Source: Chamaelirium japonicum (Eukaryota > Streptophyta > Magnoliopsida > Liliales > Melanthiaceae). From it: a DNA stretch of 64,000 bases. The stretch's first letter is position 1, and the number at the start of each line of letters is the position of its first letter. The stretch lies in NCBI GenBank assembly GCA_947650365.1, contig OX393551.1, forward strand, positions 95,144,697-95,208,696, read 5' to 3'. Both the position numbers and the translations under genes were made by a program. Shown piece after piece: positions 1 through 10,704 of this stretch. The notes under the pieces were generated by a model. The model did not search any database and was not told where the DNA came from. It saw nothing but the letters and a program-made list of their open reading frames with translations.

Positions 1-975
1 GCCAGATCCAGTAGAAATTTGACCGATCGAATGATTTTAGCCGATCGGTCAAGTTTGACCGATCGGTTAAAAAATATCCGGTCAAGGTTCGAGTGATCGG
101 CAAAAACCCTTGGTTTTTTGCCAGATCCAGTAGAAATTTGACCGATCGAATGATTTTAGCCGATCGGTCAAGTTTGACCGATCGGTTAAAAAATATCCGG
201 TCAAGGTTCGAGTGATCGGCAAAAAACCTTGGTTTTTTGCCAGATCCAGTAGAAATTTGACCGATCGAATGATTTTAGCCGATCGGTCAAGTTTGACCGA
301 TCGGTTAAAAAATATCCGGTCAAGGTTCGAGTGATCGGCAAAAACCCTTGGTTTTTTGCCAGATCCAGTAGAAATTTGACCGATCGAATGATTTTAGCCG
401 ATCGGTCAAGTTTGACCGATCGGTTAAAAAATATCCAGTCAAGGTTCGAGTGATCGGCAAAAACCCTTGGTTTTTTGCCAGATCCAGTAGAAATTTGACC
501 GATCGAATGATTTTAGCCGATCGGTCAAGTTTGACCGATCGGTTAAAAAATATCCGGTTAAGGTTCGAGTGATCGGCAAAAAGCCTTGGTTTTTTGCCAG
601 ATCCAGTAGAAATTTGACCGATCGAATGATTTTAGCCGATCGGTCAAGTTTGACCGATCGGTTAAAAAATATCCGGTCAAGGTTCGAGTGATCGGCAAAA
701 ACCCTTGGTTTTTTGCCAGATCCAGTAGAAATTTGACCGATCGAATGATTTTAGCCGATTGGTCAAGTTTGACCGATCGGTTAAAAAATATCCGGTCAAG
801 GTTCGAGTGATCGGCAAAAACCCTTGGTTTTTTGCCAGATCCAGTAGAAAATTGACCGATCGAATGATTTTAGCCGATCGGTCAAGTTTGACCGATCGGT
901 TAAAAATATCTGGTCAAGGTTCGAGTGATCGGCAAAAAACCTTGGTTTTTTGCCAGATCCAGTAGAAATTTGACA
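1..975. repeat. 119-bp tandem repeat, eight copies plus a partial
   Basis: Units begin with GCCAGATCCAGTAG at 1, 120, 239, 358, 477, 596, 715, 834 and 952 (the last is cut at about 975). Copies differ by only a few bases; the eighth is 1 bp short. Each unit has two inverted repeats: arms CCGATCGGTCAA / TTGACCGATCGG with a 2-nt spacer, and arms GGCAAAAAACC / GGTTTTTTGCC, perfect in copies such as the one near 215-240 and with one mismatch in others. The array lies where Tat elements carry hypervariable tandem repeats before the 3' LTR. It probably continues left of the window. Confidence 0.95.
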
Positions 976-1240
976 GAGTATTTGAAAGTTTTGAACCTGC
1001 CCTTAGAGAGGGTTTCGTAATTGTTCCGTTCTTCGATCTTCTAGCAGAGTTTTGAACATTGATGGAGTTTGATCTTTCTTGTGTTGAGTCTTTGGTTGGT
1101 TTGAATGAGGCTTTTGACCGGTGGTCCGGTTTACTCAGACCGGTGACTCGCTTGGACCGTTTGGTTAACGTGGACCGGTGGTCCGACGTTTCGTCTGGTC
1201 CGACGGTTCGCCTGATTTTGCGCCTGCTACGGATGGATGC
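976..1240 (+). other. Upstream region of the antisense-strand gene
   Basis: No coding signal is convincing here. The stretch separates the tandem repeats from the TATA box of the plus-strand gene. It contains two copies of ACCGGTGGTCCG (near 1118 and 1174) in a run of GACCGG/GGTCCG-like words, which may be regulatory or remnants of a diverged repeat. Confidence 0.4.
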
Positions 1241-1287
1241 CACGTGTTCCTATAAAAACACGTGATTTGATATGGTGATAACACGTG
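1241..1287 (+). promoter_or_regulatory. TATA box with three G-boxes
   Basis: TATAAAAA starts at 1251. It is bracketed by CACGTG at 1241-1246 and 1259-1264, with a third at 1282-1287. The first plausible ATG of the plus-strand gene is at 1421, leaving a 5' UTR of about 140 nt. CACGTG is the core bound by plant bZIP and bHLH factors. Function is inferred from spacing only. Confidence 0.6.
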
Positions 1288-3353
1288 TCTTCTCGATTTG
1301 CTTACCTGTTTTACCCTGGGTATATGAGTTTCACTGGCTGTCATTTTTGCCTCACGCTTCAAAAATTTTCCGAAGTCCAGACTTTTTGCTCCCGATTTCT
1401 GCTTTTGCTCGATCGATCAGATGGCGTCTTCTGGAAGCTCGAAGAAGTCAGGCGGGGTCCCTTCGAAGAGGAAAGGAAAAGAGATTGTTGAGGTTCCATC
1501 CTCTCCGAAGGGCGGCCGCGGCAAGGGCAAGGCTGTGCTTGCCGAACTGGGGCAGCTGGGAAAAAGACACCAGGGAGTAGGGTTTGCTTCAGCGCCATCG
1601 AGGCCAGAGTATATCCCTAAGGTACAGTTCGTTCCGAGCCCGCTCATGTCTCTGTCAGAGGAAACTGAGTATGTATACAATACTGGTGGCGAGTTCACAG
1701 ACTCAAAGAGGAAGAAGTGGCAGACATTGCTCTCTTTCTTCACCGAAGGAAGGGTGCAACCTTCGCTCCCCAGCATTCAGACTGCATGCGGCATTGACAA
1801 GAAGACCGTCTTCACCAGCTTTGCTAGCAATGAGAAGGTCATGGGAACCATCGTAACCATCGGCCAACTCAACTGCGGTCTGCGTCTACCGTTGCCACCC
1901 TTTGCGGCAAGATTACTGAACACTTCTGGCCTTTGCCCGGGGCAGGTCACTAGAAACGCCTGGCGAATTATCTACGCATTCTGCCGCGTGGAGTCGGATT
2001 TTCAAGAGGACTTGAAGGCGTGCTACTCCAGCATCCCGGAAGGTGAAGACGCTCGGATCGAGCTTGGATACTTCTTCTTCCACTATCGATGGGCTTACAG
2101 AAAGGATAGCCCATTCTACAATTTGACTGGTGTGTCTCCACTGCGCCCGCTAACTGATACAGTCCCTTCGGACAAGTTGTATACAGATTGGCCTCTCTCT
2201 GTTACCGGCGCATAGACACCCATCTCAGTGCCCGATACCCCCCGAGGTGAAGTGCACGACGCAGTGAAGATGTACAGCGAGGGAGGCATCTATGCCTGGA
2301 CCTCCGAGAGGGCTTGAGCAATCGATAACTTATTTCTGGAGTTGACCTGTGGAACCAGGTCGTGGAAGCAGTTCTCCAACTGCCCCGTGAGATATGGCAA
2401 GGCCAATCTCCTCCACCGATCAAAGGATAGATATGAGGACAATGAAGTCCTATACTCTGACTATGAGGAAGATCCCCATTCGGGCAAGATCATCCGTAAG
2501 ATTCGGGCCGAGAAGAAAATCTACACTGCAAGGCGCCGCTTGCCCACTGTGGAGGAGAAACTGGTGATCCAAAGAGGCCCAGTGAAGAAGAAACGAAAAA
2601 CCCTCAAGCAAAAGGAAGATGAAGACCAAGGGGAGAAGAATGAAGAAGAAGAAGAAAAAGAAAAGAAGGGGAGCGTCGAGGAAGACGAAGAGATCGAGAA
2701 TGTCAGCCACGATAATAGTGGTAATAACGAGGACGAGGAAGGGGGCGGTGAGGATGATCTGTCTTCCACCCCCTCTGGTGGAGATGGTGAGAATGGGGGT
2801 GGTGAGGAAGAAATTCCTCCCACCCCCACTGATGGTGCAACAGGGGAAGACTCGATTCCTATTCCTATTGACGAGGTTAGAGCCCGTCAAATGGAGGAAA
2901 TTCTCGACATAGAAGGTGATGGCCCAAAGGCGGTTCCCACCTACAAGTTTGATGAATTGAAGAAGCCGCTGCGCTTCAAAATTAAGTTGTCGAGGAGTGG
3001 TGGGGTTGGAAGCAACCCCACACCCCTCGATCAAATTCCACCTGAAGTACCCCGCCTCGAAGGAGCAACCACGAGCGGGGGTATCGAAGTTGAACAACCC
3101 CCACCCCCCTCTCGGTCTCTGGCTGAGGAGGTGGCTGCTATGGTGGCGGGACTCGTCCAGCCAGGCGGGCCCCAGGAGGAAAGAGTCTCACCTCCCCGGG
3201 ATGCTCCCTCCCCTATCCATTTGGAGAGGGAAAGTCGCGTGGGCGATGGAGCTACTCAACCTCAGCCAACGCCGGTTCCTACTCAGGAGAAAACAACCCC
3301 TCAGGGTGGTTCCGATCGCCGAAAGGGTAAGGAGCCAAGGGTTGAAGCCTCAG

Positions 3354-3436
3354 GTAATTGTACTAACTTGCCTTGATTTTCTTGCCTCTGAAGATTGGAA
3401 ATAATCTAACACTTTGAACTTTCGTGTTGATTGTAG
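3354..3436 (+). other. Intron 1 of the plus-strand gene
   Basis: The donor is CAG|GTAATT and the acceptor TTGATTGTAG|GTGC; the intron is 83 bp and phase 1. Splicing joins the frame ending ...VEAS to the frame beginning GAPVGSTPK. Without splicing the first frame ends at 3374-3376. Confidence 0.7.
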
Positions 3437-3573
3437 GTGCGCCTGTTGGCTCGACCCCGAAGATGAAGAGTTTGGGTGATGTTGACATCAACCACCCCAC
3501 ATCCGTGATCCGGAAACTCTGCAATCTTCCAGGGGCTACTCTGGATGAAGCTTTCGACAGGCTCGAACTGGTG

Positions 3574-3648
3574 GTAAGTGCATCTCGCTCGACCGATCAT
3601 CTGAATTGCATCTTCAGAATAATTCTAACTCTTTTGTTCTTTTTGCAG
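3574..3648 (+). other. Intron 2 of the plus-strand gene
   Basis: The donor is GTG|GTAAGT and the acceptor TTTTTGCAG|AATTC, with a long pyrimidine tract. It is 75 bp, phase 0, and has no in-frame stop, so retention would add 25 hydrophobic-rich residues instead of ending translation. Confidence 0.7.
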
Positions 3649-4176
3649 AATTCAGCAGTTTTGAATGTCGCGACCAAGCTTTTCATGAAGGCGGGAGCAA
3701 AAGAAGCTTCAGCTGAAGTCTCCCGCTTAGCTGCCGCACTAGAGGTCGTAAGCGAGGAGAGGGATAAGCTGAGGGAGGCTCTATCCTCAAAGAAGGAGGC
3801 ATTGAAGGCCAAGACCGAGGCCCTTCGCAAGGAGAAGTTGGAGAGCAAGGGCTGGCAGAATGGATACGAGGCCCGAGGTCACGAGCTTGAAGATCTGAAG
3901 AAATGATTCTTTAGGATCGAGAACTTGGGCTTCGATCGTGCTGCTCGAATAAAGGAGCTGGAGGCTCAACTTGCTGCTTCAGCAGAGACTCATAAGAAGG
4001 AGCTGGAGCATATGCGGAGTGAGTGCTAGAGCTACAGGGAAACAGCTGAAAAGGCGGCAGAAGCACTCAGGGCCCATGTTGCCAGTGTCCGATCCTCCAA
4101 GGCATCAGCGGCGAGCAAAGCTCGTGCTGGATCTGAGGGGGAGAAGTCGCGTGTGCAGAGTGTGGCCAAGCCTTGA

Positions 4177-4349
4177 GACTTTTTCTTCCTTTCAGTTGTT
4201 GTGCTTGTAAACTCTTGATATGTAATAGCTCGCTCCTGTACTTGTCATATTTTTGATAATAATAGAAATCTCTTTGGTGTTTAAAAATTGGATGTCTCTT
4301 GAGTTGAATGTCTTTGAATCTTATGTTCTGGATAGCATTAGCATAGATA
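4177..4349 (+). other. 3' flank of the plus-strand gene
   Basis: AT-rich 3' untranslated-like sequence. GATAATAATAGAAAT near 4253-4267 is the best candidate polyadenylation region for the convergent gene. Nothing else was recognised. Confidence 0.35.
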
Positions 4350-4765
4350 CAATCTTTTGAATGTAAGGGATCGAGTTGCAACTTGATTACCCAAACTTAT
4401 TTACCTTGAAATTTGAATTTGAATCTATGCAACACTTGTATGTAAGGGGTTGAGTCGCAACTCAAGCACCCAAACTTATTGCGACTTGAAAATTGAAACT
4501 TGAATTCGTGTAACACTTGAATGTGCGGGGTTGAGTCGCAACTCAAGCACCCAAACTTGTTAGACGATATCGAAATTGATTGAATTTGAACATTGAAACT
4601 TGAAGGTCAGTTTAACATTTGCTAGTAAGGGGTTGAGTCGCAACTCTAACACCCAAACTTGTTAAAAGACTTGGTAACTTGAATATGGTCAGTTTTTAAC
4701 ATTTGCTAGTAAGGGGTTGAGTCACAACTCTAACACCCAAACTTGTTAAAAGACCTGGTAACTTG
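4350..4765. repeat. Degenerate tandem repeats between convergent genes
   Basis: Five diverged copies of a unit of about 80-100 bp carry GGGTTGAGTCGCAACTC followed by CACCCAAACTT, near 4368, 4446, 4527, 4629 and 4711. The core TTGAGT-CGC-AACTCAA is an inverted repeat that could form a small hairpin on either strand. It sits exactly between the 3' ends of the minus-strand polyprotein and the plus-strand gene. Confidence 0.8.
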
Positions 4766-4857
4766 AATTTGAAGCTGCTTTAGAACTTGAATTGAAAAGC
4801 TGAACACTTGCACATTTGAACATCTGAAAGAGAATTTCATTCATCACAGAATTTACA

Positions 4858-7800
4858 TCATGGGTAGAACATCTTGAGGTGTCTGGAATTCCAAGCTCGA
4901 GGCAATCTATCTCCTTCTGGTGTGACCAGTCTGTAAGAACCTTTGCCTCCTACTGATTCAACGATATATGGACCTTCCCAGTTGGGAGCAAGTTTCCCAC
5001 TGCTGTGCTCTTTGGTGTTGTAGAAAACTGCTCTGAGAACTAGGCTGCCCACTGGGAACTGTCTCTTGTAGATTTTCTTGTCATAGGCTCTTTTGATCTT
5101 CTGTTGGTACTTGGCCACACGAAGTGATGCTTGATCTCGTAATTCTTCGGAGAAGTCTAGATCATTGATCCGAAGTTCTTCATTGATTCCTTCTTCAACT
5201 GCTTTGGTCTTCAAAGTACTTGATATATTTTCTGTTGGGAGTACTGCTTCCGATCCATATGTTAGACGAAAGGGTGAGAACCCTGTTGATCTTCTCGGAG
5301 TTGTGCGATACCCCCAAAGAACTTCAGGTAGGACTTGCTCCCACAATCCTTTCTTGTCGTTGAGTTTCTTCTTGAGTATACCAAGTATGGCTCTATTTGA
5401 GGCTTCAGCTTGGCCATTGCATTGAGGATATCTTGGAGTTGAATAGAATAGCTTGATGCCGTTGTTGAGACAGAACTCTCGAAACTTGTCGGAGTCAAAC
5501 TGAGCTCCATTGTCAGCAACAAGAATTTGAGGTGTACCAAACCTTGAGAAGATGTTACGCCGAATGAATTTGATCACTTCGTCGTCAGTCTCTCGGAAGA
5601 GGGGCACAGCTTCAACCCATTTGGTGAAATAATCCGTGGCTAGCAGTAGATACTTCTTCTTGCTTGGAGTTGGAGGGAAAGGACCCAAGAAATCTAACCC
5701 CCATTGATGGAACGGCCAGGGACTTGATAGTTGATGAAGCTCATCTGCAGGGAGATGAATAGCTCGAGCGTGTCTTTGGCATGGCTCACATCTTTGAACA
5801 ACTTGTTGAGCGTCCTTTGCCATTGTTGGCCAGTAGTACCCTTGTAGTTTCGTCTTGGCTTCAAGAGATCTTCCTCCCGAATGATTCCCACAAGTTCCAG
5901 AGTGGATATCAATTAGGATTGCGAGTGCTTGCTCGGGACCAAGGCACTTGAGCAACATCCCGTTGTGAGATTTGAAATATAAATCTTCACCTTGCAGAAT
6001 GTAGCATGGGAACTTCCTTTGAAGTCTTCGGGCTTGATTTGGATCTTCCGGCATTTTCCCATGCTTGAAGAAATCAAAAATTGATCGTCTCCAGTCTTCA
6101 AGCTGATCTCCACCCCCAGATTCTTTTGTAGTAGTAAGGATCTGTTGATCGGGGGTGGTCTTGGACACTTCTTGATAATCGATTTGTATTTGCCTTCCTC
6201 CGAGTGAGTCTCTAAGAACTGAGGCAGCATTGGCTAAGGCATCTGCTTCTCGGTTCTCAGCTCTGGGGATTTGAATGAATTCAGCGGCAATAAAACGTTG
6301 TTGAAGATGTCGTACTAAGGCCAAGTAGAGTTGCATTCTTTCTTCGTGAGCTGTGTACTCTCCATTGATTTGCCTTATGATCAATTGGGAGTCACTGACG
6401 ATGATTCGATCTACCCCCAGGGATTTCGCCATCTCGAGTCCAGAAATGAGTGCTTCGTATTCGGCTTCGTTGTTGGTGGCAGTGAATCCGAGGAGAGTGG
6501 CTTTCTGGAGATGATCAAGTTCGGGGGATACCAAGACTATCCCAGTTCCCGAACCGATCGAACTTGAAGCTCCATCAGTATAAAGTTTCCATGGAGAAGT
6601 TGCAGCTGTAGCTTCGAGATTTGGATCAATTTTTGTTGCAAGGTTGATCGGAGTATTGTCCACATCTTCCAAGCGCATATCGACATCTTCTTCCCAAGTT
6701 ATGGGATCTTCAACTGGAAAATCAGCTAGAAAATCAGCAATAGCTTGACCTTTGATAGAAGTGCGAGATTCGAACTGAATCCCCAGGGAACTCATTTCGA
6801 TCACCCATTTGGTCATTCGACCAGCTCGACCAGCTTTGTCAATGATATCTTTGAGCGAATGTTCTGAAATGACAGTGATCTGGTGAGAGACGAAGTATGG
6901 TTGAAGGTGACGCGATGCAGTGAGTAAGGCTAGGATGACTTTCTCAGTTTTTGAATAACGAGTTTCAGTCGGGAGAAGAGTGTGACTGATATAATAGACT
7001 GGATGCTCGAAACCTTCTCTTCTACTGACTAAGACTGCACTGATTGCTTGATTGGTTACGGCGAGATAAAGCCATAAGTCTTCTTGTGGATGTGGAGCCG
7101 TCAAGATAGGAGCTTGCACCAGATATTTCTTGATGCTTTGAAATGCTTCTTCACAAATTGGACTCCACCCTGAAGTATCCGCCTTTCGTAGTTTGTCGAA
7201 GAGAGGTTTACATTTGTCAGAAGACTTTGAGATGAACCGATTGAGGGCAGCAAGTCTTCTAGTGAGGCGCTGCACTTCCTTTCGATTGGTAGGTGATGGC
7301 ATGTCGAGGATAGCTCGAATTTGATCAGGATTGGCTTCAATACCCCTCCTGGTCACAAGATGACCCAGGAATTTGCCAGATTGAACTCCGAAAGCGCACT
7401 TGGCTGGATTGAGTTTCATTCGATATTTTCGAAGAACTTGAAAGGTTTCTGCCAGATCAGAAAGATGCTTGCTCCGAATGGAACTCTTGGTGAGGAGATC
7501 ATCGACATAGACTTCGACGTTGCGGCCGATCTGATCTTCGAACATTTTGGTGACTAACCGTTGATAGGTGGAACCAGCATTTTTGAGGCCGAATGGCATT
7601 ACGTTGTAGCAGTAGAGACCTCGGCTAGTCACGAAGCAAGTTTTCTCTTGATCGTCTGCATGAAGTGGAATTTGATTGTATCCAGAATACCCATCCATGA
7701 AAGACAATAGCTCGTGACCAGCGGTGGCATCGACGAGTCTATCGATTCTTGGCATGGGGAATGGGTCTTTGGGGCAAGCCTTGTTGAGATTGGTAAAGTC

Positions 7801-8235
7801 GATGCAGACTCTTACTTTCCCATTCTTCTTTGGAACAGCAACTATGTTAGAGATCCAGGTAGGATACTCTACTTCTCGGATGAAGCCTGCTGCGAGTAGC
7901 TTGGTGATTTTTTCTTGAACAGCAACTTGCAGCTCTGGCCGGATGGTGCGTGGCTTTTGCTTGACAGGTTTTACTTCTTCTTTGATTGCAAGTCGGTGAC
8001 AAGCGTCATCCGGATTGATACCAGGCATGTCTTCGAAACACCAGGCGAAGACGTCGATATTGGACTGGAGGAAGGATACCATGTCTTGCGCTTCTGCGTC
8101 GCTAAGACCGGTACCAATAAATATTTGTCGAGGGAGATCTCCACTGCCAATGTTGATAGGGATGATTTCTTCAATTGAAGGTGATGTTTCCCATTCGATT
8201 GGTGGAGGTTCGATCAGCGGAATCTCCTTTGATTG
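4858..8235 (-). pseudogene. pol: Gypsy pol: RT, RNase H, archaeal-type RNase H, integrase
   Basis: This continues the gag-protease frame after a TAG at 8236-8238. Numbered from the Met encoded at 8082: RT spans about 40-240 with Asp130 in SFMDGYSGY and YVDD at 192-195. A first, degenerate RNase H (about 335-400) has Asn in place of the expected first catalytic Asp. A second RNase H (about 498-620) has Asp503 (YTDGAS), the NNEAEYEAL Glu, Asp564 and Asp614. The integrase zinc finger is His727, His734, Cys765, Cys768; the catalytic triad is Asp797, Asp857, Glu893 (35 residues between the last two). A GPY-like tail is followed by TGA at 4858-4860. No frameshift or internal stop was seen in these 1074 residues. 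It is called damaged because the upstream frame has TAG codons. Confidence 0.92.
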
Positions 8236-8238
8236 CTA
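8236..8238 (-). promoter_or_regulatory. In-frame UAG with read-through-type context, protease/RT boundary
   Basis: On the minus strand the frame reads AAA TAG CAA TCA. This matches the UAG-CAR-YYA context known to promote stop-codon read-through in plant RNA virus replicase genes. The stop falls in the linker between protease and RT, and the frame is open for over 3.3 kb beyond it. It could equally be a CAG-to-TAG mutation with a chance context. Confidence 0.45.
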
Positions 8239-8775
8239 TTTGGAAGAGGGACCAGCTTCATCTCGTGGCCGCTTTGGAGGAGCAATGTTGATCTTTCGAT
8301 CTGTTTTAGCCGCAGTAGCCTCACAAGACCTTCCAGCTTGTTGATCACCTCGAATGCAGACGATGCCTTCTCCTGTTGCAAACTTGAGAAGTTGGTGATA
8401 AAAAGAGGAGATGGCATTGATCTGGTGGAGGAATGGTCGCCCAAGAATGGCGTTGTAGCTAGACATTCCTTCGACGATTGCAAACCTCACCGAGACTCGA
8501 GTCTCTCGGCTGAGGTCGATGGTAAATCTGGACTCGCCCACCGTGATGCTTTGTTCGCCGTTGAAGCTGGTGATCACGGTCGGGACGACGTCGAGGCTTT
8601 GATACTTATGTCCCAGACGCTTGAAGCAATCCGAGAACATAATATCGATGGAGCTTCCGGTGTCGATGAGGATCCGGTTGACAGTGCTCCCGTCGATGAG
8701 GAGTTTCAAGATAAGGGGGTCTCGATGGGGAGTGTGAACTCCTTGAAGATCTGCGTCATTGAAGACGATAGAGGG
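8236..8775 (-). pseudogene. Gypsy aspartic protease segment
   Basis: It is in the same frame as gag and pol. After the TAG at 8776-8778 the frame reads PSIVFNDADLQGVHTPH, a segment typical just before the Tat protease. Then comes the active-site motif ILIDTGSS (DTG at 8664-8656) and the family motif AILGRPFL. The segment ends PSSK before a TAG at 8236-8238. Enzymes of this family act as dimers that cleave the Gag-Pol precursor inside the particle. The length and both hallmark motifs look normal. The first and last codons are set by TAG codons, not by a start signal, so expression would need read-through of, or sense codons at, those sites. Confidence 0.85.
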
Positions 8776-10704
8776 CTAAGCCAAACCTTCGATGGGCTTC
8801 TCGATCCAAGTGTCTTCCTTGTTTGCTGCAGCACAAACATAGAAGATGCGTCGAACTTGTCGATCCACTTCTTTCCCGGTTATTGATTGATTGTGCAATG
8901 ATCCGTGAATGCCAAAGATATTGGCTTTCACAGAGATTGGTTGCCGGTTGGAGGAGATTTGATGTACCCAACACACTTTTTTCCCCTTTGCAGAGGCTCG
9001 GCGCTGATCATGTCTGCCTTTGACGAATTCTTGAAGGTGGCCTTCTCGCAATAGGTCTTCAAGATGGAACTTCAGCCGAAAACATCGATCGGTGGAGTGG
9101 CCGTGACTTCGGTGGAAGTCGCAATATACTGTTTTATCAGCTGTAAATTTTGAGTTCGGCTGAAGAGGGTTGGGCCTTCGAACGAACTCTTCATGTTGAA
9201 TGCGGTCGAGTATCTGTTCGACCGGCATATTCCACTCGGTGAAAGTGGTCTTCGTTGGAGATCGACGCCCATCATTCTTTGATCGTTTGTTGGCTGGAGG
9301 GGCTGCTGCATCAGCGTTGTGAGCCTTGGCGGCATACTTAGGAGCTTCTCTTTCCGCAGGCCTTCGTTTTGTTTCTCGCCCTTTACGAGCGACTTGATCG
9401 TCTTCGACCTCGATCTCTCTCTGGATTCGATCGAACATAGCACCCAGAGAAGGAGGGGGATTACGGATGAAGTCGTTGTAGATGTGTAGATCGAAGCGGA
9501 GAGCGTTCTGGAAAGCCAACATAATGGCTTCATCATCCAGATGTCTTCCAGAGAGGGCAGCATGCTCGTTGCGAAACCTCCTAGTGAAACTTCGGAGAGT
9601 CTCGTCAGCACCCATCCTTAGCCGATATAGCGAGCCGAGCTTCTTCTCGGGCTTTAGATTGAGCTGATAATGCTGCACAAAGAGTTTAGCTAAAACATCA
9701 AACTGGGTAATAGACCCAGCTCGGAGATTGTGATACCAGTCGAGCGACGGCTCATCGAGACTTCCTGCGAAGGTGCGGTAGAGCATATTGTTTTCTTCTT
9801 CGTGCGGTGTTAAAGCTTGCTTGAATGCGAGAATGTGGAGAGTAGGATCTCCTCGAACGCAGTTGAATTTGGGGAGGACAGGAGTTCTCCATCCCCTTGG
9901 AAATGTTGTCTCAAAGAGACTTCGATGTAGAGGCCCGGCAGAAGAATAGCCATCCCTGCGACCATGTCCTAGACCTAGAGGTGGGTCAAGAGGCAAGATC
10001 GCAAGGTCGTGCTCAGGCATCGAAGTATTTGCCGGTTGAAGTCGATGTCGGAGGTCCGATCCAAGCCCCCGCTGAAGTGGAATGGAAGGGGAAACTCGAC
10101 TCTTTGAAGGAGCGCCTTTCATCTGATGCCTCCTTGGTATGTTGAGCTTCGAAGGTATTTTCTTGTCGCAGTTGCGGCCAGAAGAAGATTGGGATGACTC
10201 ATCTTCGAGGCGATCCCAAACACTCTGCTTCCAGGGGGCAGCAGAGGGGGTTGGATCACGTCGAATCCTCTCGAGGGCAGTAGTACCCATTGACCTCCAT
10301 TGTTCGGAGTGGACTGAATGTCGTGGAAGATCGACCCTTTCGCTTGCGGAGGGAAGAGGTAGAGCGATCCCAGCCTCGGAAGCTGCTTTCTTTAGAGCAT
10401 CCCTCTCAGCAGTGAGGGTGGCGTTCTGTTTTGCCAATTGGAGCAATTGGAAGTCGATCGCAGAGATTTGGTAGGTCGACGGAGGGTCTTCAGCAGGAGC
10501 GGGTGTTGTTTGCCCAATCGACTATCGCGCGGGGTGGGCGATAGGTCGATCGACAGACTTGCCACTCCCTGAACGAATCCCCATCTCAGGAACAGCAAGG
10601 GGCTGTCCGAAGTTGAGCCTTTGACTCATTGAACGAGTCTCAGGACGAGCTTGTTGTTGAGTGTTACTTCCTTCTGGTTGACCTTGATGTTTCGTCCTCG
10701 CCAT
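8776..10704 (-). pseudogene. gag: Gypsy Gag, amber codon after residue 60
   Basis: The ATG at 10704-10702 begins MARTKHQGQPEGSNTQ. A TAG at 10524-10522 interrupts after 60 residues, and the same frame then continues to a TAG at 8776-8778. A short coiled coil (LQLAKQNATLTAERDALK) lies just downstream of the first stop. The retrotransposon Gag core is encoded at about 9880-9410, with DEPSLDWYHNLR, QFDVLAKLFVQHYQ and LRSFTRRF. A Tat-style knuckle C-x2-H-x4-H-x4-C (CDFHRSHGHSTDRC) is encoded near 9123-9082. Gag packages element RNA in cytoplasmic particles. Apart from the early TAG the region is intact. Confidence 0.88.

Larger units (their letters stand above)
1421..4176 (+). pseudogene. Tat-element antisense gene (putative gypsy-type transposon / Transposase_28-like), three exons, nonsense-damaged
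   Basis: Exons 1421-3353, 3437-3573 and 3649-4176 join in frame to 866 codons including the final TGA at 4174-4176. Introns are GT-AG. The N-terminal part is Lys/Ser-rich. Residues of about 130-240 contain PFAARLLN...NAWRIIYAFCRVE, which resembles the plant 'putative gypsy type transposon' family. A Pro/Glu-rich acidic stretch follows (about 2590-3350), then a C-terminal coiled coil (about 3680-4170). Four in-frame stops interrupt it: TAG 2213, TGA 2315, TGA 3904 and TAG 4027; no frameshift was seen. The gene converges on pol and has its own TATA box. Its role is unknown; such extra ORFs are recurrent in Tat elements. The family assignment is from memory of motif style. Confidence 0.75.

Noticed and set aside
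759..1362. Small overlapping ORFs on both strands over the 119-bp repeats and the promoter region
   Set aside because: They follow the repeat period or lie antisense to the promoter, have no domain or codon signal, and begin at weak starts.
2450..3097. 215-codon minus-strand ORF opposite the acidic part of the plus-strand gene
   Set aside because: It is the complement of a Glu/Lys/Gly-rich coding stretch, giving Phe/Leu/Ser runs; a shadow, not a gene.
7915..8886. Plus-strand ORFs of up to 217 codons over the protease region
   Set aside because: They are antisense to the clearly conserved gag-protease-RT frame, with no family resemblance.
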